A stretch of DNA of 64,000 nt from Endocalyx cinctus. Taxonomy: Eukaryota; Ascomycota; Sordariomycetes; Amphisphaeriales; Apiosporaceae. The notes beneath the pieces were generated by a model that was not told where the DNA came from, did no database searches, and saw nothing but the letters and a program-made list of their open reading frames with translations. The stretch is taken from assembly GCA_001600455.1 (NCBI GenBank), contig BCKC01000013.1:353770-417769 (forward strand), written 5' to 3'. Shown here piece by piece: positions 1-10,995 of the stretch. The first letter of the stretch is position 1. Each line of letters begins with the position of its first letter. The position numbers and the translations under genes are program-made.

Positions 1-138
1 TTAACCGACGTTGGGTGCTTATCTATAGATATGGCCCAGAATATGACGGCCTCTTAGTCGGATACTATACTCTTTTTTTTCTAGCCCCTTCGCTCCCCGC
101 GTATGACTGACAAACAGTGTTTCCGTGACAAATGCTTG

Positions 139-751
139 CTACAACTTGTAGGCAGGTGGGAAGCTAAAGCGTACATTAATTCCTGTATCTCGTACCCTTC
201 TCCGCCGTGTACATTTACATCGTACCCTCACCAAAGTTCTGAGATGTCCCTTCAGCCCGCAATACCCTATTGTAAGTTTAGCTGGTAACCTTTCGTAGTC
301 CTTTGATATTCTACGGCTACGAACCCTTATAACAACCTTGACCAGTCCGCTATATGAATTTGTCTTGGAGAAAGTTCTGAAGTTGACGATCAGGTGTGCC
401 GAGAACTCGGAAAGACCTATGATGGTGGGGTTATTCCTCAGGACGCTCCCGTCCTGAAAAACTCCGAGGCCCGGCACACGTTTAGGGGGGAAGAACCTAG
501 ACACTCGCTAGGTAAAGCCGGCGCGTCTCTCTAGAAATTCGCACATCGGGGCCGCCGAAGTGGGTGAAAAGGTTAGTCGGCGGCTGCTCGACGCTCGCGA
601 CTAATACGCCCACTTTCGTCCCCACGGCGGTGGCGTACGACGGGCTCGCCATCTTGTCCCCGAACACCCTTTTCAGAGCAGTCTCGATCCCCCGCGCCGA
701 GTATAAGCAGCCGAACAGGATGAGGTGGACCCACTTCAGGACGAAGAACAA
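139..751 (-). pseudogene. patatin-like phospholipase, degenerate fragment
   Basis: Two minus-strand frames (751-497 and 504-139) together read like the second half of a fungal patatin-like acyl hydrolase. The first carries a segment of the type ALKRVFGDKMASPSYATAV followed by GTKVGVLVASV. The second has FFPPKRVPGLGVFQDGSVL then NNPTIIGLSEFSA, where FQDGS fits the patatin Asp-Gly-Gly dyad motif with the second Gly replaced by Ser. The stretch normally lying between these blocks (a W-E-x-A-R-A-T-S-A-A type segment) is missing and the frame changes near position 500, so an internal deletion is likely. The Gly-X-Ser-X-Gly nucleophile region is not in the window. The family call rests on remembered motif patterns, not on a search. 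Confidence 0.6.
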
Positions 752-982
752 TTTGACGAACCCGAGGACGGGGTTGCAGGAAGGCTAGGAGGTGAAATTT
801 GAGTGTGCCCAGAAGTGGGATGTGGTGTGGTCCGGGAACTGGGATATGAGTGTGGCCCAGGAGAATGTTATGTGCCGGGCATGGCGTCTGGGATATATAA
901 GTCACAATCTCTTTCTTACATTCAACAAGTCCATTCGCCCTTGATCTCTCACTACTTTATTTCACTTCTCATTTGCGACAGC

Positions 983-1813
983 ATGAAAAAGATCGCATCA
1001 GCCTTTTTATTAGTGGTTAGTGCAGTCTTTTTTATTGTGGGCATTGCCCGGGAAGAAATACGCACGCGCGGAATTGCTAAAATCAAGCTAAAACTGCCCC
1101 AGATTTCATCCCGAAAACTCCCCAAGTTTTATCTACCCGATATCCCCGACGTTACCCAACTCCCTGGCATCACCCTGCCTACTAAAGTTACAGATCTCCC
1201 CAATGTCACCGGCATACCGGGCGTCCCGAGTGAAGTCGAGACTCTTGTCTCCGGCATCGCTACACGAGTTTCCGAGGGCATAAGTCAGGCAACGGCTGCG
1301 GCGGACTCCCTTGTGGACAACATCCCCCAAGAGATTATCATCGGGATAGATAAAATTTGCTATATCACCAAAGATAACTAAAGCGACTGTCGAGGAATAC
1401 CTTCCAACCTCTCCACCTTGTTTTTTAGTCCTCTCGACTCTCTCCTGGATCTTGGTATCGTTACCTCGCCCATCTTTGATATTTTTAAAATTAACGTTCG
1501 TTCTTGCTTGATTACCGCCCTGGTAGGAGTGCTCCTATTATCCGCATTTTTCGTGGTTTTCTATATCGTTAATTTTATTACGTTTAGTATTTTTTTCCTT
1601 ATTCCAGGCTTAAAGGCCATAGTAGAAGCAGGCCTCGCCCTCCTAGTTCTCGTTCCGTTACTACTAACAGCGATAATCACATTTTCGACACCCTCGTTAT
1701 TTCGTAAGATTAATTTCCTGCTTGTGGAAAACGGGGACTTGGTGTGGTGTGTCGGAGTGGTGCTCGGTTTGGTCGTGGTTGCCTTAGTGGTTCGATATAG
1801 CCCCTTGCCGTAG
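983..1813 (+). pseudogene. SUR7-like membrane protein copy 1, single nonsense mutation
   Basis: Reading from ATG 983, the frame runs to TAA at 1379-1381 and continues open in the same frame to 1813. It aligns end to end with the intact paralogue at 21016-21861 (minus). At the stop the paralogue has Asn-CAA-Ser where this copy has Asn-TAA-Ser, a single C-to-T change in CpA context, as RIP would make. Before the stop there is an N-terminal membrane segment (residues 4-22) and a hydrophilic region; after it, the three C-terminal membrane segments. About 70 bp upstream of the ATG also match the paralogue's leader, so the duplication includes promoter-proximal DNA. TATA-like GATATATAAG lies near 890-900. 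Truncated at 132 aa the product would lose all C-terminal helices. Confidence 0.8.
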
Positions 1814-2378
1814 GTAGCTCAGAATGAGTGGAGAAATACATTTTTTCCGCTGCTTAGATACATATATACTCAGAGTACATTCTTTCCATCGGAATGCTGA
1901 TTTCTATATTGAGGCAGGGTTATGGGGGATGAGTGGGGACTAGTCATTATTTCCATTGGAATGATGACTGTGACATTTGCTATAGAGGGGATGAGCACCT
2001 AGGGAGGGGGTGTGCCAGGGAGAGATGCCCCGGGAGAGATACCCAAGGAGACAATTGAAAGCATGCGTAGCAAAGGGTCCCATCCCTTCCCAAATATATG
2101 TATCGTACACACTAGCCATCGGAATGCTGACTGTGATATTAACACAGAACAGAAAAAAATCGGATTAATCTTATACTGAAATGTACATTATGTAACTTGC
2201 AGAGTCATCGCATGGACTTATGCAATATGCCTAGATTCTACTATAGTTCTAATCCAGTATCAGAAGGTACTGTAAGACTTAAATATATATAGACATGATA
2301 TCAGGAAGCATTTCTTGACAATGTTGGTTGTGCGACACTACCGACATACCATACCGCTCTCCTTTCATAACAGCCAAC
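1814..2378. other. intergenic, nothing recognised
   Basis: AT-rich spacer with homopurine patches around 2000-2060 and no open frame of note on either strand. A TATA-like ATATATATAG at about 2284-2292 precedes the next reading frame. Confidence 0.5.
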
Positions 2379-3404
2379 ATGCTGGATATTCAAGCCATGG
2401 AATCCCCTCCGTCTCTCGAAGACCAGGGCACTGCTAGCATGATGAATATCCATATTGCTCAAGGGTCTACGCATTTTCAGGTAGAGCAGCCGCAGCCCGT
2501 GACCCCGATTCCTACGCAACACAATCCAAGTTCTGCATATGGCTTACAACTTACTTCCCACATAGCCCTCTCGCAGCTCCTGGATCCTATGGACCTACCT
2601 CCTTCTGTAGCCCTGGATAGACAAACGTGTCCACACCTTCCAAGCCCAAGCAGCTTTGTAGAATGGGACGACGATTCTATCAGTAAAGTTAAGAGACCTA
2701 CATCGTCGACACCCACACCCACTAGAACCCTGCCGACCGATACCCTCATCACTTTGAAAGACTCGGACGACGAGAAGCAAAGATCATTTTTCAACCTACG
2801 CCGCCAATTGGATCATAAGAAAAGTAACAAGCATAGCATGTGGGAAGAGATATTGAAGTCCTGTCAAGAGATGTGGCCTGGCGAACACCTCAACAAGGCC
2901 GCGCTGAAGATGAGGATTACTAGAATCGTCTTCCACCACGCGCAGTGGCCTGAATCGGAGGTATGCTACTGGCTCAAATTCATAGATCCTCATACGTCAC
3001 ATCAAATTTCTCATGTATAATAAGACATGCTGACACCGAAGGTTGACTCAGGACACATCACTGAGGCTGGCTGTGGCTGAGTTAGATCGTCATCGATATC
3101 GAGAGATACTCAGGCTCATGAAAAGCATGGGGGTTGCCAAGCGTGGAATTGGAACGAAGCTGCCGTCGCGAAACGGTTGATCGAGCTGCGGTTAGAGACG
3201 TTTGATGATGGATCGGAGATGAAGCCTCAACGACGACAGCGCAAGACAGCGGCGCGCAAGAAGGCGGAAAAAGTCACCAAAACTAAGAATATGGGCGGTT
3301 GGTCGATGAATTATAACAATAGGAGCATTATAGAGTACCAGGAGCCGGTCCCCGCCCTGACGAGCGAGCAGCAGGAATACCTACTGGCTCAATATTGCAA
3401 GTAG
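2379..3404 (+). pseudogene. unknown DNA-binding-like protein, one intron and a frame break
   Basis: The first in-frame ATG is at 2379. Exon 1 (2379-3014, 212 codons) is followed by a convincing 37-bp intron 3015-3051 (GTATAA, branch TGCTGAC, end CTCAG). Exon 2 continues in frame as DTSLRLAVAELDRHRYREIL and then hits TGA at 3178. A different frame over the same DNA reads WNWNEAAVAKRLIELRLE from about 3144 and stays open to 3404 with a very basic tail (QRRQRKTAARKKAEK). The two parts look like one protein broken by a one-base shift between 3120 and 3145. Residues about 150-210 have a Trp-rich helical pattern (HSMWEEILKSCQEMWPGEHL) like a Myb/SANT-type domain; that is an inference. The N-terminal half is Ser/Thr/Pro-rich and probably disordered. 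Confidence 0.5.
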
Positions 3405-3715
3405 GAGCCCGAACTCGACAGTGTAGAGACAGAGGATATGTAAGGTTATTCATCAAGCAACTGATCGTGACCTCGCTAGGATATTTGCGCTGTAAAACAG
3501 TTATAAGCGTGCCAACCAGACAAGGCGTAAGTGCATACATCTCGGTTGTTGGAATGTTGGCTGCGATATTAAGATAGGGGTCATACTAGCGGATTAGCTG
3601 ATAATTTACACCACCGATTTGAGTTGATTATAGACTTACTTCATATTACATGTAACGTATGAATAGGTAGGAGCAGCAGGAGGGGGAGAAGGCTGGCGCT
3701 TTTTTTCCCGAGGAA
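3405..3715. other. intergenic, nothing recognised
   Basis: Short AT-rich spacer between two disrupted genes; no supported feature on either strand. Confidence 0.4.
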
Positions 3716-5107
3716 CTAGCGTCGCGACGACGACGGTCCTGAAAGGCGACCTTTTAAGCCCTTCCTCCCCCGGACGGGTCGTACGGAAAGCAGCAGTTCA
3801 CGCCACGAGCCCGAGGGTGACCAAGGGCTGTGGTTTAGCCAACAGATGCTCTCGGGAAGATCCGGCCGCGGCAAGTCGGCCGCGTCCTGCGCCTCTTCAT
3901 CGTCGCCGTCGCCTGTGTCTTGGGTGTCGGGGATGACGATCGGCCGAGGACGCACTACCGGCCCGGGCTCAGGGGAGCGCCGGATGACGGATAGTTCATC
4001 GAGGACTATATATGTACGCACGTCACTGGTGAGCCGCACAAAGATGTGGTAGACGAGTAGATCAGTGCCCGTAAAGAATCTTTCGAGACCATCGCCGGCC
4101 GAGGGCGACAGATTGATCGAGGAACGAGTAGTTGCTTGTCCACGAGTAGCCAAGTGTCGTCTCCTTCCCTTTTTCGATGCGGCCGATTCTAGAAACGGCA
4201 CTTTCCACCTTCGGATACCACGAATGCGCCGTCACGTCTAGGATGGACAGGGGCACAGACGTCTCGCCTATGCCGTGAAAGGTCCGCCGTAGCGTGTAGG
4301 TGAGGTCGGAAATTCTGGCCGATAAAGTGTTAATGAGAGAGAGGAACTATAAGAATATTTGCTTATGGGCATACCAGAAAACGGAAGTGAAAATGTTCGT
4401 AGGTCGTGATTTTGCGAATTTCGTTAATCGTAGGCGAATATGGGAGGTCTGCGATAGGCTCGCCGCGTTGTATTCCAATTATTGATAAACAGATATTTGC
4501 ACTTCCAAGTCGGCGGCAATGCATCAGATACCCAACTTGCTAATTTGTTATACGGCAGAAAAAGTTTTAAGGATTTTATATCACCCCGTTTTCCGTCCCG
4601 TAAAAACTGGATTTCTTTGGCTGGCAAGGGGAATGAGATGTTGCGAGAGTGTAAAAGGTGTAGGACGTCGATAAGGCTTTCCTCGAGTGCTTCGAGATAG
4701 CGTAGCTGGGTAGCCAAGGTCCCCTCATTACAAAGGTCTTTTAAGAAGTCCTCAAATAAGATACGATAGTTGTCTCTGGGGAGGGTGGTATAATCGAATT
4801 CGATGCTGCGCTGGGAGTCATCTTGGCGGACGAGGTTAAGGGTATGACAAGACCGGGAGCGGAGGAGGATCAATAGTGACAATTGACAAGTATAAGCTTC
4901 TTCAGTATCGCACTGAGGGTTGGCGACAGGGTCAGCTTTATTAGGTATCTCGGGACGGGTATAGAAACTTACCAGTATGATGTTCTTCTTCCGACGCGTC
5001 TTTGCGGTAGATTGGGGGCGCTGGGAACTGCGTTTAAGTGTCGTTCTCACGGCGGTTTTCGGGCGGGTTTTACGGGTTCGAAATTTCAAACGCTCTAAGC
5101 GGTCCAT
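3716..5107 (-). pseudogene. unknown protein, multiply frame-shifted
   Basis: Starting from ATG 5107 the minus strand is open for 227 codons to 4424, but coding-like sequence hops frames. After about 4515 a second frame reads smoothly (IIGIQRGEPIADLPYSPT then NEIRKITTYEHFHFRFL), a third resumes near 4340 (FLSLINTLSARISDL then TYTLRRTFHGIGETSVPLS), and a fourth segment 4201-3716 is open for 161 codons with a Pro/Asp/Glu-rich tail. In the third frame a TAG near 4347 fits a CAG-to-TAG change. The simplest reading is one gene broken by small indels and a transition; unusual introns could explain part of it. The N-terminus is strongly basic (KFRTRKTRPKTAVRTTLKRS). No family recognised. Confidence 0.4.
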
Positions 5108-5510
5108 TGGTTGATAGAACTTTGCGATTTTTATCGACTTAAGCGTACCTCAGGTGTTGTTTTATATATATGATGGAATGGATAAGAATGAAAGTAAATA
5201 CCTATCACGATATGGGGAGCCTCTAGTTCTTAAGCGCGAGGTGTTTCAGGTGTAACGATTATCGGTATATTAATGGCTTATTAAATTACGAGCAACTTAT
5301 TAAATCATCGAATGCGATCTGAGCCCCGGCCGGCCAAGAGGTGTTATGAGAGGCGGATAGAAATCTACCAGATGTTATAATTAAGGAATAATATATAAAG
5401 ACTGGTAAATACCCAATGTGTGCTTTTTACGCAACTGTCTATTTTCTATTTACTTACTTAATCTATCCCCACACCTATTGAATGTGCTTATGTAACATTT
5501 ACCTGACGTC
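5108..5510. other. intergenic, upstream region of the 402-aa gene
   Basis: AT-rich spacer between divergent reading frames; it should hold both promoters. TATATATAT-like runs occur near 5162-5170 and AATATATAA near 5390-5397. No other element seen. Confidence 0.4.
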
Positions 5511-6719
5511 ATGGAACAATCAACAACTATCCCTTCTATCCGTCAATGGCTCAACTCTGTGCTACCTAATAGACCCTTTATCTACCCAAAGTACCGGTCA
5601 CGCGTAACGGGTATTAATCGGATATACTCTTCGCTTGTCGAGTCGATCAAAATACAAGAGTGGAACGAGGTCAGCACCCTTCCAGCACTTTCGCATCTCG
5701 GCCCTGAGTTAGACCGCCCTCTTAGAGACAGCTTTACAGCCTTAAAACCCATAGTTCTAGATGTTTTCCGCGTGCTCGCTGTCGAAGCAAACCTCGAGCA
5801 CTTCTTCAACCAGTCGCTCATCTACTGTGTCAATCTGGCGCTACATAGCATTTATCAGCCCCCTATAACCATCTTTCCCCATATACCGTTTACCCAGTCC
5901 GTGCCCCGTTACAGCTCTATCCCGGACTCGAAGAGTTACACGCCTGATTACACTGTGTTTAAGGGTGACGTTGAAGGAAATCCTAAAATTTTGACCGATC
6001 ACGATGCAAGTCTTGTCGTGGGTAACGTTAAGTTACACGGTGAAACAGTGCCGAAAGACTATGTCACCTATACTGACGGGTTGAGCCGGTCCACTTTGGG
6101 TCAGTTGTTGTGGTATTGTGTATGCCGCAAAACACGCTTTAGCTTTTGTGTATCTGACATTGAGCTTGTACTTATGGAGTTCGTTGTTAATCGCAACGAT
6201 ACCGTTGTGGCACTCAGCGATGTGGTAGCCAGAGCTGAATCCGAATTGAGCAGCCCTATACAGGGTATCCCATTAAACGGTGCGCCTGCACCCAGCAAGC
6301 GGCGATTCACAAACTCGACGGCCGGCTCGGCTGTATCACCTAGCGATCGCCACCAACATAAGCGTAATAATGCTCCTGCTGAACCCGTGAATAGTGATGC
6401 ACTACCTACTTCGTCGCCCTCGTTGTCCAGTAGCATTCCGGAGCAGGCTGGCCCTCAGACCCCGGAATTTGAGCAACCTTACTCGAGCGACTCTTATATT
6501 CCATCCACTCCTGGTGAGATCAGCGCCCAGACCCTCGAAGACTTAACCTCTGCTGGGGGCAACGTCGTGGTCCACCTGTACTCGTTTTCAACCCGTGACA
6601 TAGAGCAATGGGCTCCCGCTCTTTTCGGATTTGTCTCGTTAGCCCAACTTGTAGATGCTAATAGTAATAAAAATATATCTGCTACACCTATCAGCCTCCG
6701 AGACTACTTAATAAACTAG
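5511..6719 (+). CDS. 402-aa protein with PD-(D/E)XK-like core, fungal kinase-associated type
   Basis: An uninterrupted 402-codon frame from ATG 5511, with no introns or nonsense codons. Residues about 140-215 follow an order common in the N-terminal part of large fungal kinase-like proteins: a Pro-Asp-Tyr (TPDYTVF), then a hydrophobic strand ending Gly-x-x-Lys (SLVVGNVKLHG), then a helix-strand block (LGQLLWYCVCRKTRFSF then CVSDIELVLMEF). That order resembles a PD-(D/E)XK fold in which the acidic residue before Lys has become Asn, so nuclease activity is doubtful. Residues 240-350 are Ser/Pro-rich and probably disordered; the C-terminus is again ordered. A kinase gene on the same strand lies 1.4 kb downstream; the two domains are often fused in one protein in fungi, which is my recollection of the family. 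Confidence 0.6.
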   Translation: MEQSTTIPSIRQWLNSVLPNRPFIYPKYRSRVTGINRIYSSLVESIKIQEWNEVSTLPALSHLGPELDRPLRDSFTALKPIVLDVFRVLAVEANLEHFFNQSLIYCVNLALHSIYQPPITIFPHIPFTQSVPRYSSIPDSKSYTPDYTVFKGDVEGNPKILTDHDASLVVGNVKLHGETVPKDYVTYTDGLSRSTLGQLLWYCVCRKTRFSFCVSDIELVLMEFVVNRNDTVVALSDVVARAESELSSPIQGIPLNGAPAPSKRRFTNSTAGSAVSPSDRHQHKRNNAPAEPVNSDALPTSSPSLSSSIPEQAGPQTPEFEQPYSSDSYIPSTPGEISAQTLEDLTSAGGNVVVHLYSFSTRDIEQWAPALFGFVSLAQLVDANSNKNISATPISLRDYLIN

Positions 6720-8160
6720 TAAATATTAGCTGCTAGGATGGGAAATCTTAGTACGATGGTGTCATTGGTGGAGAGCACATTTTTCTGTGAGAAATACCAA
6801 ACTCTTAATCTACAAATCATATTCCTCGCATCTGGAATCCTACGCATCATGACGCGGTAAAGAGCCACACTCTTAATATCCAAACTAATAGGAACAAAAA
6901 ACAGATATCCATAAAAATATATGGCCTACTTCTCCTCGAGAATTAAGCTTGATTAAAATGGGAACGGGAAGATCTGCTGCCGTGAATGAGGAGACTTTCG
7001 GATTTTTATAGGTATAATAGTGAGATTTGATAATCTTTTTATATCTCTAGTCCTAAACAGTGTACTAATGCTTTGTGAGTGGGTATGACGTATTTAGAAT
7101 GTATATATAGTATATACAATTTTCAACATTTAATTCGGAATGTTGCTTGCGAAAATTCGTATAGTCAACAGACCGCGAAATTTGCGAAAGCCGAAGCACC
7201 CCCACCTCAGCCTATTGTGGATTTGCGATGGTACTCTGGAGACCAGCCTACCCCACTAAAAACGTACCGTTCAGCCAACTTATCCTAGGGTCTCATTGAG
7301 TAACTCATACTGGATTACACCCTCTTCCGCTTCAGCGGAACGATTGCAATGCAGGCTATTGCGGATCTCTTGTTTATCCGCAATACACCAGTTCTGTACA
7401 TATCAACACCACAGGTAATATCACCGGGCTATTTGCTGGAAAAGGCCGCATATATGCCTGTACAGTGGGAGGAGGAGTTAGGTTGCTCCTAGATAGGAAG
7501 CAATGAATGTATTAAGTGTAATTGCTCTCGACTATAAATAATAGTGTTCTGAGCGCCTAGCTTGACCTCATCTCATCGAGATACACACTACTATCCTAAG
7601 TTTTAAAGTTGAGGGAAAACAGCAACAACGCATCCTTCCCTTTTCTCCCCTTATCTTGGCTCATATCTATCACATCTCTTACCTACTCCATAAATAACAA
7701 CACAATTATTGCTAAAGAGCTTGCACTAACTTCCTCTAAAACTATCTAAAAGTAAGTCTATATCAGGTGCCTGTGTAGAGTTATATGGTTAACTTCTATA
7801 GAATGGCTGTCTCAAAGCCTATAACCCTCGTTAACGAATGCTAATTTAATTCAGCACAGCCAGATGGTACGCCAAAAAAAAGACCGTTGATTGTGGGCAA
7901 GAAGATTGTGAAGATTCCGTAAATTTTAAAAAGAAATCGTAATGCTTGAATCTTGGGTGATCCGGAGAAGATTTTGGAGGGGGGTACACTTAGGACAGTC
8001 AGCAACTAGTATATATATCCACTGTAGCCGCCATTACTAGTGGGGTATGGAGGATTACGGGTACATTACTATGGGGCGACCAGTCTTAAATTGATCAAAG
8101 TTGAAAATAAATATCGCTCTTCATTTTTTATATCCGTTGCAAAAGAGTAATATTAGTATC
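6720..8160. other. intergenic, 1.4 kb, nothing recognised
   Basis: AT-rich with many stops in all frames; only one short open frame (7079-7288, plus, 69 codons) with no coding character. A short symmetric CCGCTTCAGCGG lies near 7329-7340. A pyrimidine-rich stretch at 7630-7690 and TATATATATCC near 8011-8020 may belong to the promoter of the downstream kinase. Confidence 0.4.
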
Positions 8161-8943
8161 ATGGATATTATTAATAGTTATGAAAAATTTAAGACATTCG
8201 ATGATCGATTTGGTTTCTATTGTATGGAGCGCATTGTTCAAATAGGCGGCAAGCTTTACCTTGCGTCATGGAACCGGCGAAGTGCGACGGGAATTAAGCT
8301 TAAGGAGCTCACTAAAGTTCAAACGCTTCAAACAGAGAACAGAGGACCCGAAGTACTGTCCTCTTGGACAATAGTAGATCCGACACCTAACGATTACGTC
8401 AAAACCCCGAGTCCATCAGAATATACTAGCGACAAGCTTGAATTATATATGAGAAGGGAGATCGAAGCATGCGAAATATTACGCCAACACCCGCACCAAA
8501 ATATCGGCGTATATTATGGTTGTTGCGTCAAAGACAGTCGTCTATCCGCACTTTGCCTCAAAAAGTACCAAAAGACGCTCCTCGAAACCGTCAATCCGCA
8601 TTGTTTAAATAAACGAGCATTCGTATCAAGTAGCCGGTCGCTTGTCACCGATAGCATTTTAAGCGAGCTTGATTCTCTTTTAGAAGGCATTCGACACCTC
8701 CACTCGCTCGGCCTCGTTCACAATGATATCAATCCTGCCAATATCATGTGGCATAAAACGTTAGTACTTATTGACTTTGGTAGTTCTCGTCTCTTCAACG
8801 AATCCCTGCGAGAAACAAAAACGAAAAGGACACACGGATGGCATAATCCAAGCAATGATGTCTCATTGCCAGAGAACGACTTACAGGCGTTTGCAGAGTT
8901 AAAAACATGGTTGTTAGGATCGATGGATCACCTTCAATGGTAG
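8161..8943 (+). CDS. small protein-kinase-like protein
   Basis: Starting from the first in-frame ATG at 8161 the product has 260 residues. The C-lobe signatures are clear: a catalytic loop GLVHNDINPANIM (Asp189, Asn194; the usual R/K after HxD is Ile) and LVLIDFGSSR with the Mg-binding Asp205. A helix-C-like Glu lies in EIEACEILRQHPHQNIG (about residues 100-115). A canonical Gly-rich loop and VAIK lysine are not obvious, so the N-lobe is divergent. After the DFG segment only about 50 residues remain, shorter than a full kinase C-lobe. The substrate is unknown. It converges on the C48 protease at 9073, leaving 129 bp between stops. Confidence 0.75.
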   Translation: MDIINSYEKFKTFDDRFGFYCMERIVQIGGKLYLASWNRRSATGIKLKELTKVQTLQTENRGPEVLSSWTIVDPTPNDYVKTPSPSEYTSDKLELYMRREIEACEILRQHPHQNIGVYYGCCVKDSRLSALCLKKYQKTLLETVNPHCLNKRAFVSSSRSLVTDSILSELDSLLEGIRHLHSLGLVHNDINPANIMWHKTLVLIDFGSSRLFNESLRETKTKRTHGWHNPSNDVSLPENDLQAFAELKTWLLGSMDHLQW

Positions 8944-9072
8944 AATACGCTTATATATACATACACATAGAGCTATTCTTATTATAGCTTACGACATCAA
9001 GAGGATCAGGGCTAAACTCGTCGTAGTTAGCGACCGATCCGTTGGAAAAATCCATTCTCAATTTATTCCTCA

Positions 9073-10446
9073 TTAATTTTCGATCAGTATAGGGTTCTTC
9101 CGATTACCTTCGTCCTTATTATCCTGTTTTCCCTTGTCCTTGGTCTTGTCATTATCCTTACCTGGGCCCGGAAAGCTCTTCTTGATCCAGTTGCTAATAG
9201 AAACGTAGTCCAGCGTGCTCTTGAGGTTTAAAGTGCGCTGATAGATATCCTCTGGAGTCGACGGCGCGTCCTCTGAGATGATTCCAAACTCTTGACGCTC
9301 GCGGACCATCTTCCATAACATTAGTAATAGTTGTTTATCCGTAACAGTTAGGCCAATAACTTGATCGAAGGCACCCCTAGCCTCATTCTCGCCACTAGAA
9401 AAGGACAGCTCACTCATACTATCGTCTAAGTCTTGGTTGTCGGGTTCCGGATATAGTATATCACGGCATCCACCAATGTGAGCCACAGCCCAGTTCTTCC
9501 AGCGCTCTATGACGGCATCCTCGAGAGTCTTGTTTCTGGTCTTGTCCATCTTTTTGTATAGGTCCGAAGCTTCCCATCGCTGTAAGCCTTCCTCGTGAAA
9601 AAAAGCTCGTGTCGATTCTATGACATGCCACCCGCAAGAGAAAGTATAGGCCTGCGTCTTGCATTGGGCTATCTTAAAAGCGAACTTGACTTGTGGAGGA
9701 ATGATGTCGTGGGTCTTCATAAAGGTAGTGGTGTTTCTTGTGAGAGCTGCGAAGCGGCTCTGCCGGTCCTTTCTTAGAGAATCGAAGTATACTCCGGTAT
9801 ACTTCTTCATATTACAGATCAGTAGGACCCAATGCTCGTCGGCGTTGCTAGGTATTACTAGCCATTCCTCGAGGGCCGCCTCCCTATCTACCTTGGTACA
9901 AGTCATGCTTACAGCCCCTCCGGATGCGCTGATACGACTACTATTCCAGATACCAATGGAAACGTTTGCTGAATATCCCGGATCCTCACCTCCCGGCTTT
10001 CTCGGCATAGCTGTTGCAATCTGCACGCCGGCCTCGATTTCTTCTGTCTGGAGGTAGTGATTCTTTGCCTTGAAGTTCGACACGTCCTTGGTCGCCATTA
10101 TTCGTTCCTTGGCGTGGAGGAAATTTACTGCTGCGCAGGCTAGGCTGTATCCTTGCCGGTCGAGCATGTGATCGTTGCGCGCGGCTTTTCCCGGCTCATC
10201 TGTTGTCGGGTACCCTTTGTTTTTCCATGCCTTGATAAATGCGGCGCGGTAATTGTCGTCCGAGCTACCCTTAATACCCGGTGTTGGCTTCCTGCCGGGG
10301 ACGGGGTGGAATTCTAATGTAAAGTCGAGATCGAAACGTTTGATCTGGAAGGGCTGGGCGTATCGTGAATCGGTGGTTAGGCGAGGAGGTGCGAAATCGG
10401 CGTCTTTATAGTTGGAGGTTTCACCAGGTCCCTGTACGAAAGCCAT
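9073..10446 (-). CDS. Ulp1-like C48 cysteine protease
   Basis: An intact 457-codon single-exon frame from ATG 10446. The C48 catalytic set is visible in order: His205 in ADEHWVLLIC, Asp222 in GVYFDSLRK, oxyanion Gln265 in CKTQAYTFSCG, and nucleophile Cys271 in SCGWHVIESTRAF. The spacing matches Ulp1/SENP-type deSUMOylating or deneddylating proteases, though the substrate cannot be inferred. The N-terminal 130 residues are unrelated to the core; the C-terminal 60 residues are Lys/Asp-rich and probably disordered (KDNDKTKDKGKQDNKDEG). It has no stops or frameshifts, unlike the related pseudogene at 17055-18437. It may act on SUMO-like conjugates in the nucleus, by family analogy only. Confidence 0.75.
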   Translation of the reverse strand: MAFVQGPGETSNYKDADFAPPRLTTDSRYAQPFQIKRFDLDFTLEFHPVPGRKPTPGIKGSSDDNYRAAFIKAWKNKGYPTTDEPGKAARNDHMLDRQGYSLACAAVNFLHAKERIMATKDVSNFKAKNHYLQTEEIEAGVQIATAMPRKPGGEDPGYSANVSIGIWNSSRISASGGAVSMTCTKVDREAALEEWLVIPSNADEHWVLLICNMKKYTGVYFDSLRKDRQSRFAALTRNTTTFMKTHDIIPPQVKFAFKIAQCKTQAYTFSCGWHVIESTRAFFHEEGLQRWEASDLYKKMDKTRNKTLEDAVIERWKNWAVAHIGGCRDILYPEPDNQDLDDSMSELSFSSGENEARGAFDQVIGLTVTDKQLLLMLWKMVRERQEFGIISEDAPSTPEDIYQRTLNLKSTLDYVSISNWIKKSFPGPGKDNDKTKDKGKQDNKDEGNRKNPILIEN

Positions 10447-10995
10447 AATGACGAGGTCGCAGGTATTCTATTGTTTGCCTTTTAGTTGGCCTGGATTAGG
10501 CCCCTTTATGATAAATATAGCTGCAACAGAGGGGGTTTCTTACCTGGGTGAGGAATGAGAAGTGATAAGAGATGGTATGACCCGTAGGAGGAAGTATAAT
10601 GAAGCTTTGTTTTACTGGGAGAGTGTGTGGACAATAGATATGTAATATATAGCGTGGATCAAGTTTGAAGGATAAATATATTTGGTTTAAATAAATTGAA
10701 GGAGGTTGAATAATTATAAGTCGCATGGATTTCACGATCAAACGGCACGTTACTCAGTAGGCCAGTTCAAGGGGTGAATCTCGTTTCTTTTTCCTGCAAG
10801 ATGCCGAGAAATGTTTAATTCGGACGTATCATGCAGAAGTGATAATATGTTTAGGCGCACTCTGGTAGGTGTAACTATTAAAAGAGTAAACGACGGCTTG
10901 GTTGGAGATGATCAAAGTGAGGTTATTTATAGTAACTGCTGACGGTAAAACATATATTACTTTCTGATGCGAGTTAGCTTTGGTTAAAGTGCATT
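10447..10995. other. intergenic, promoter side of the C48 protease
   Basis: AT-rich spacer; one hydrophobic minus frame (10741-10496) has no coding support. No repeat or RNA gene seen. Confidence 0.4.
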
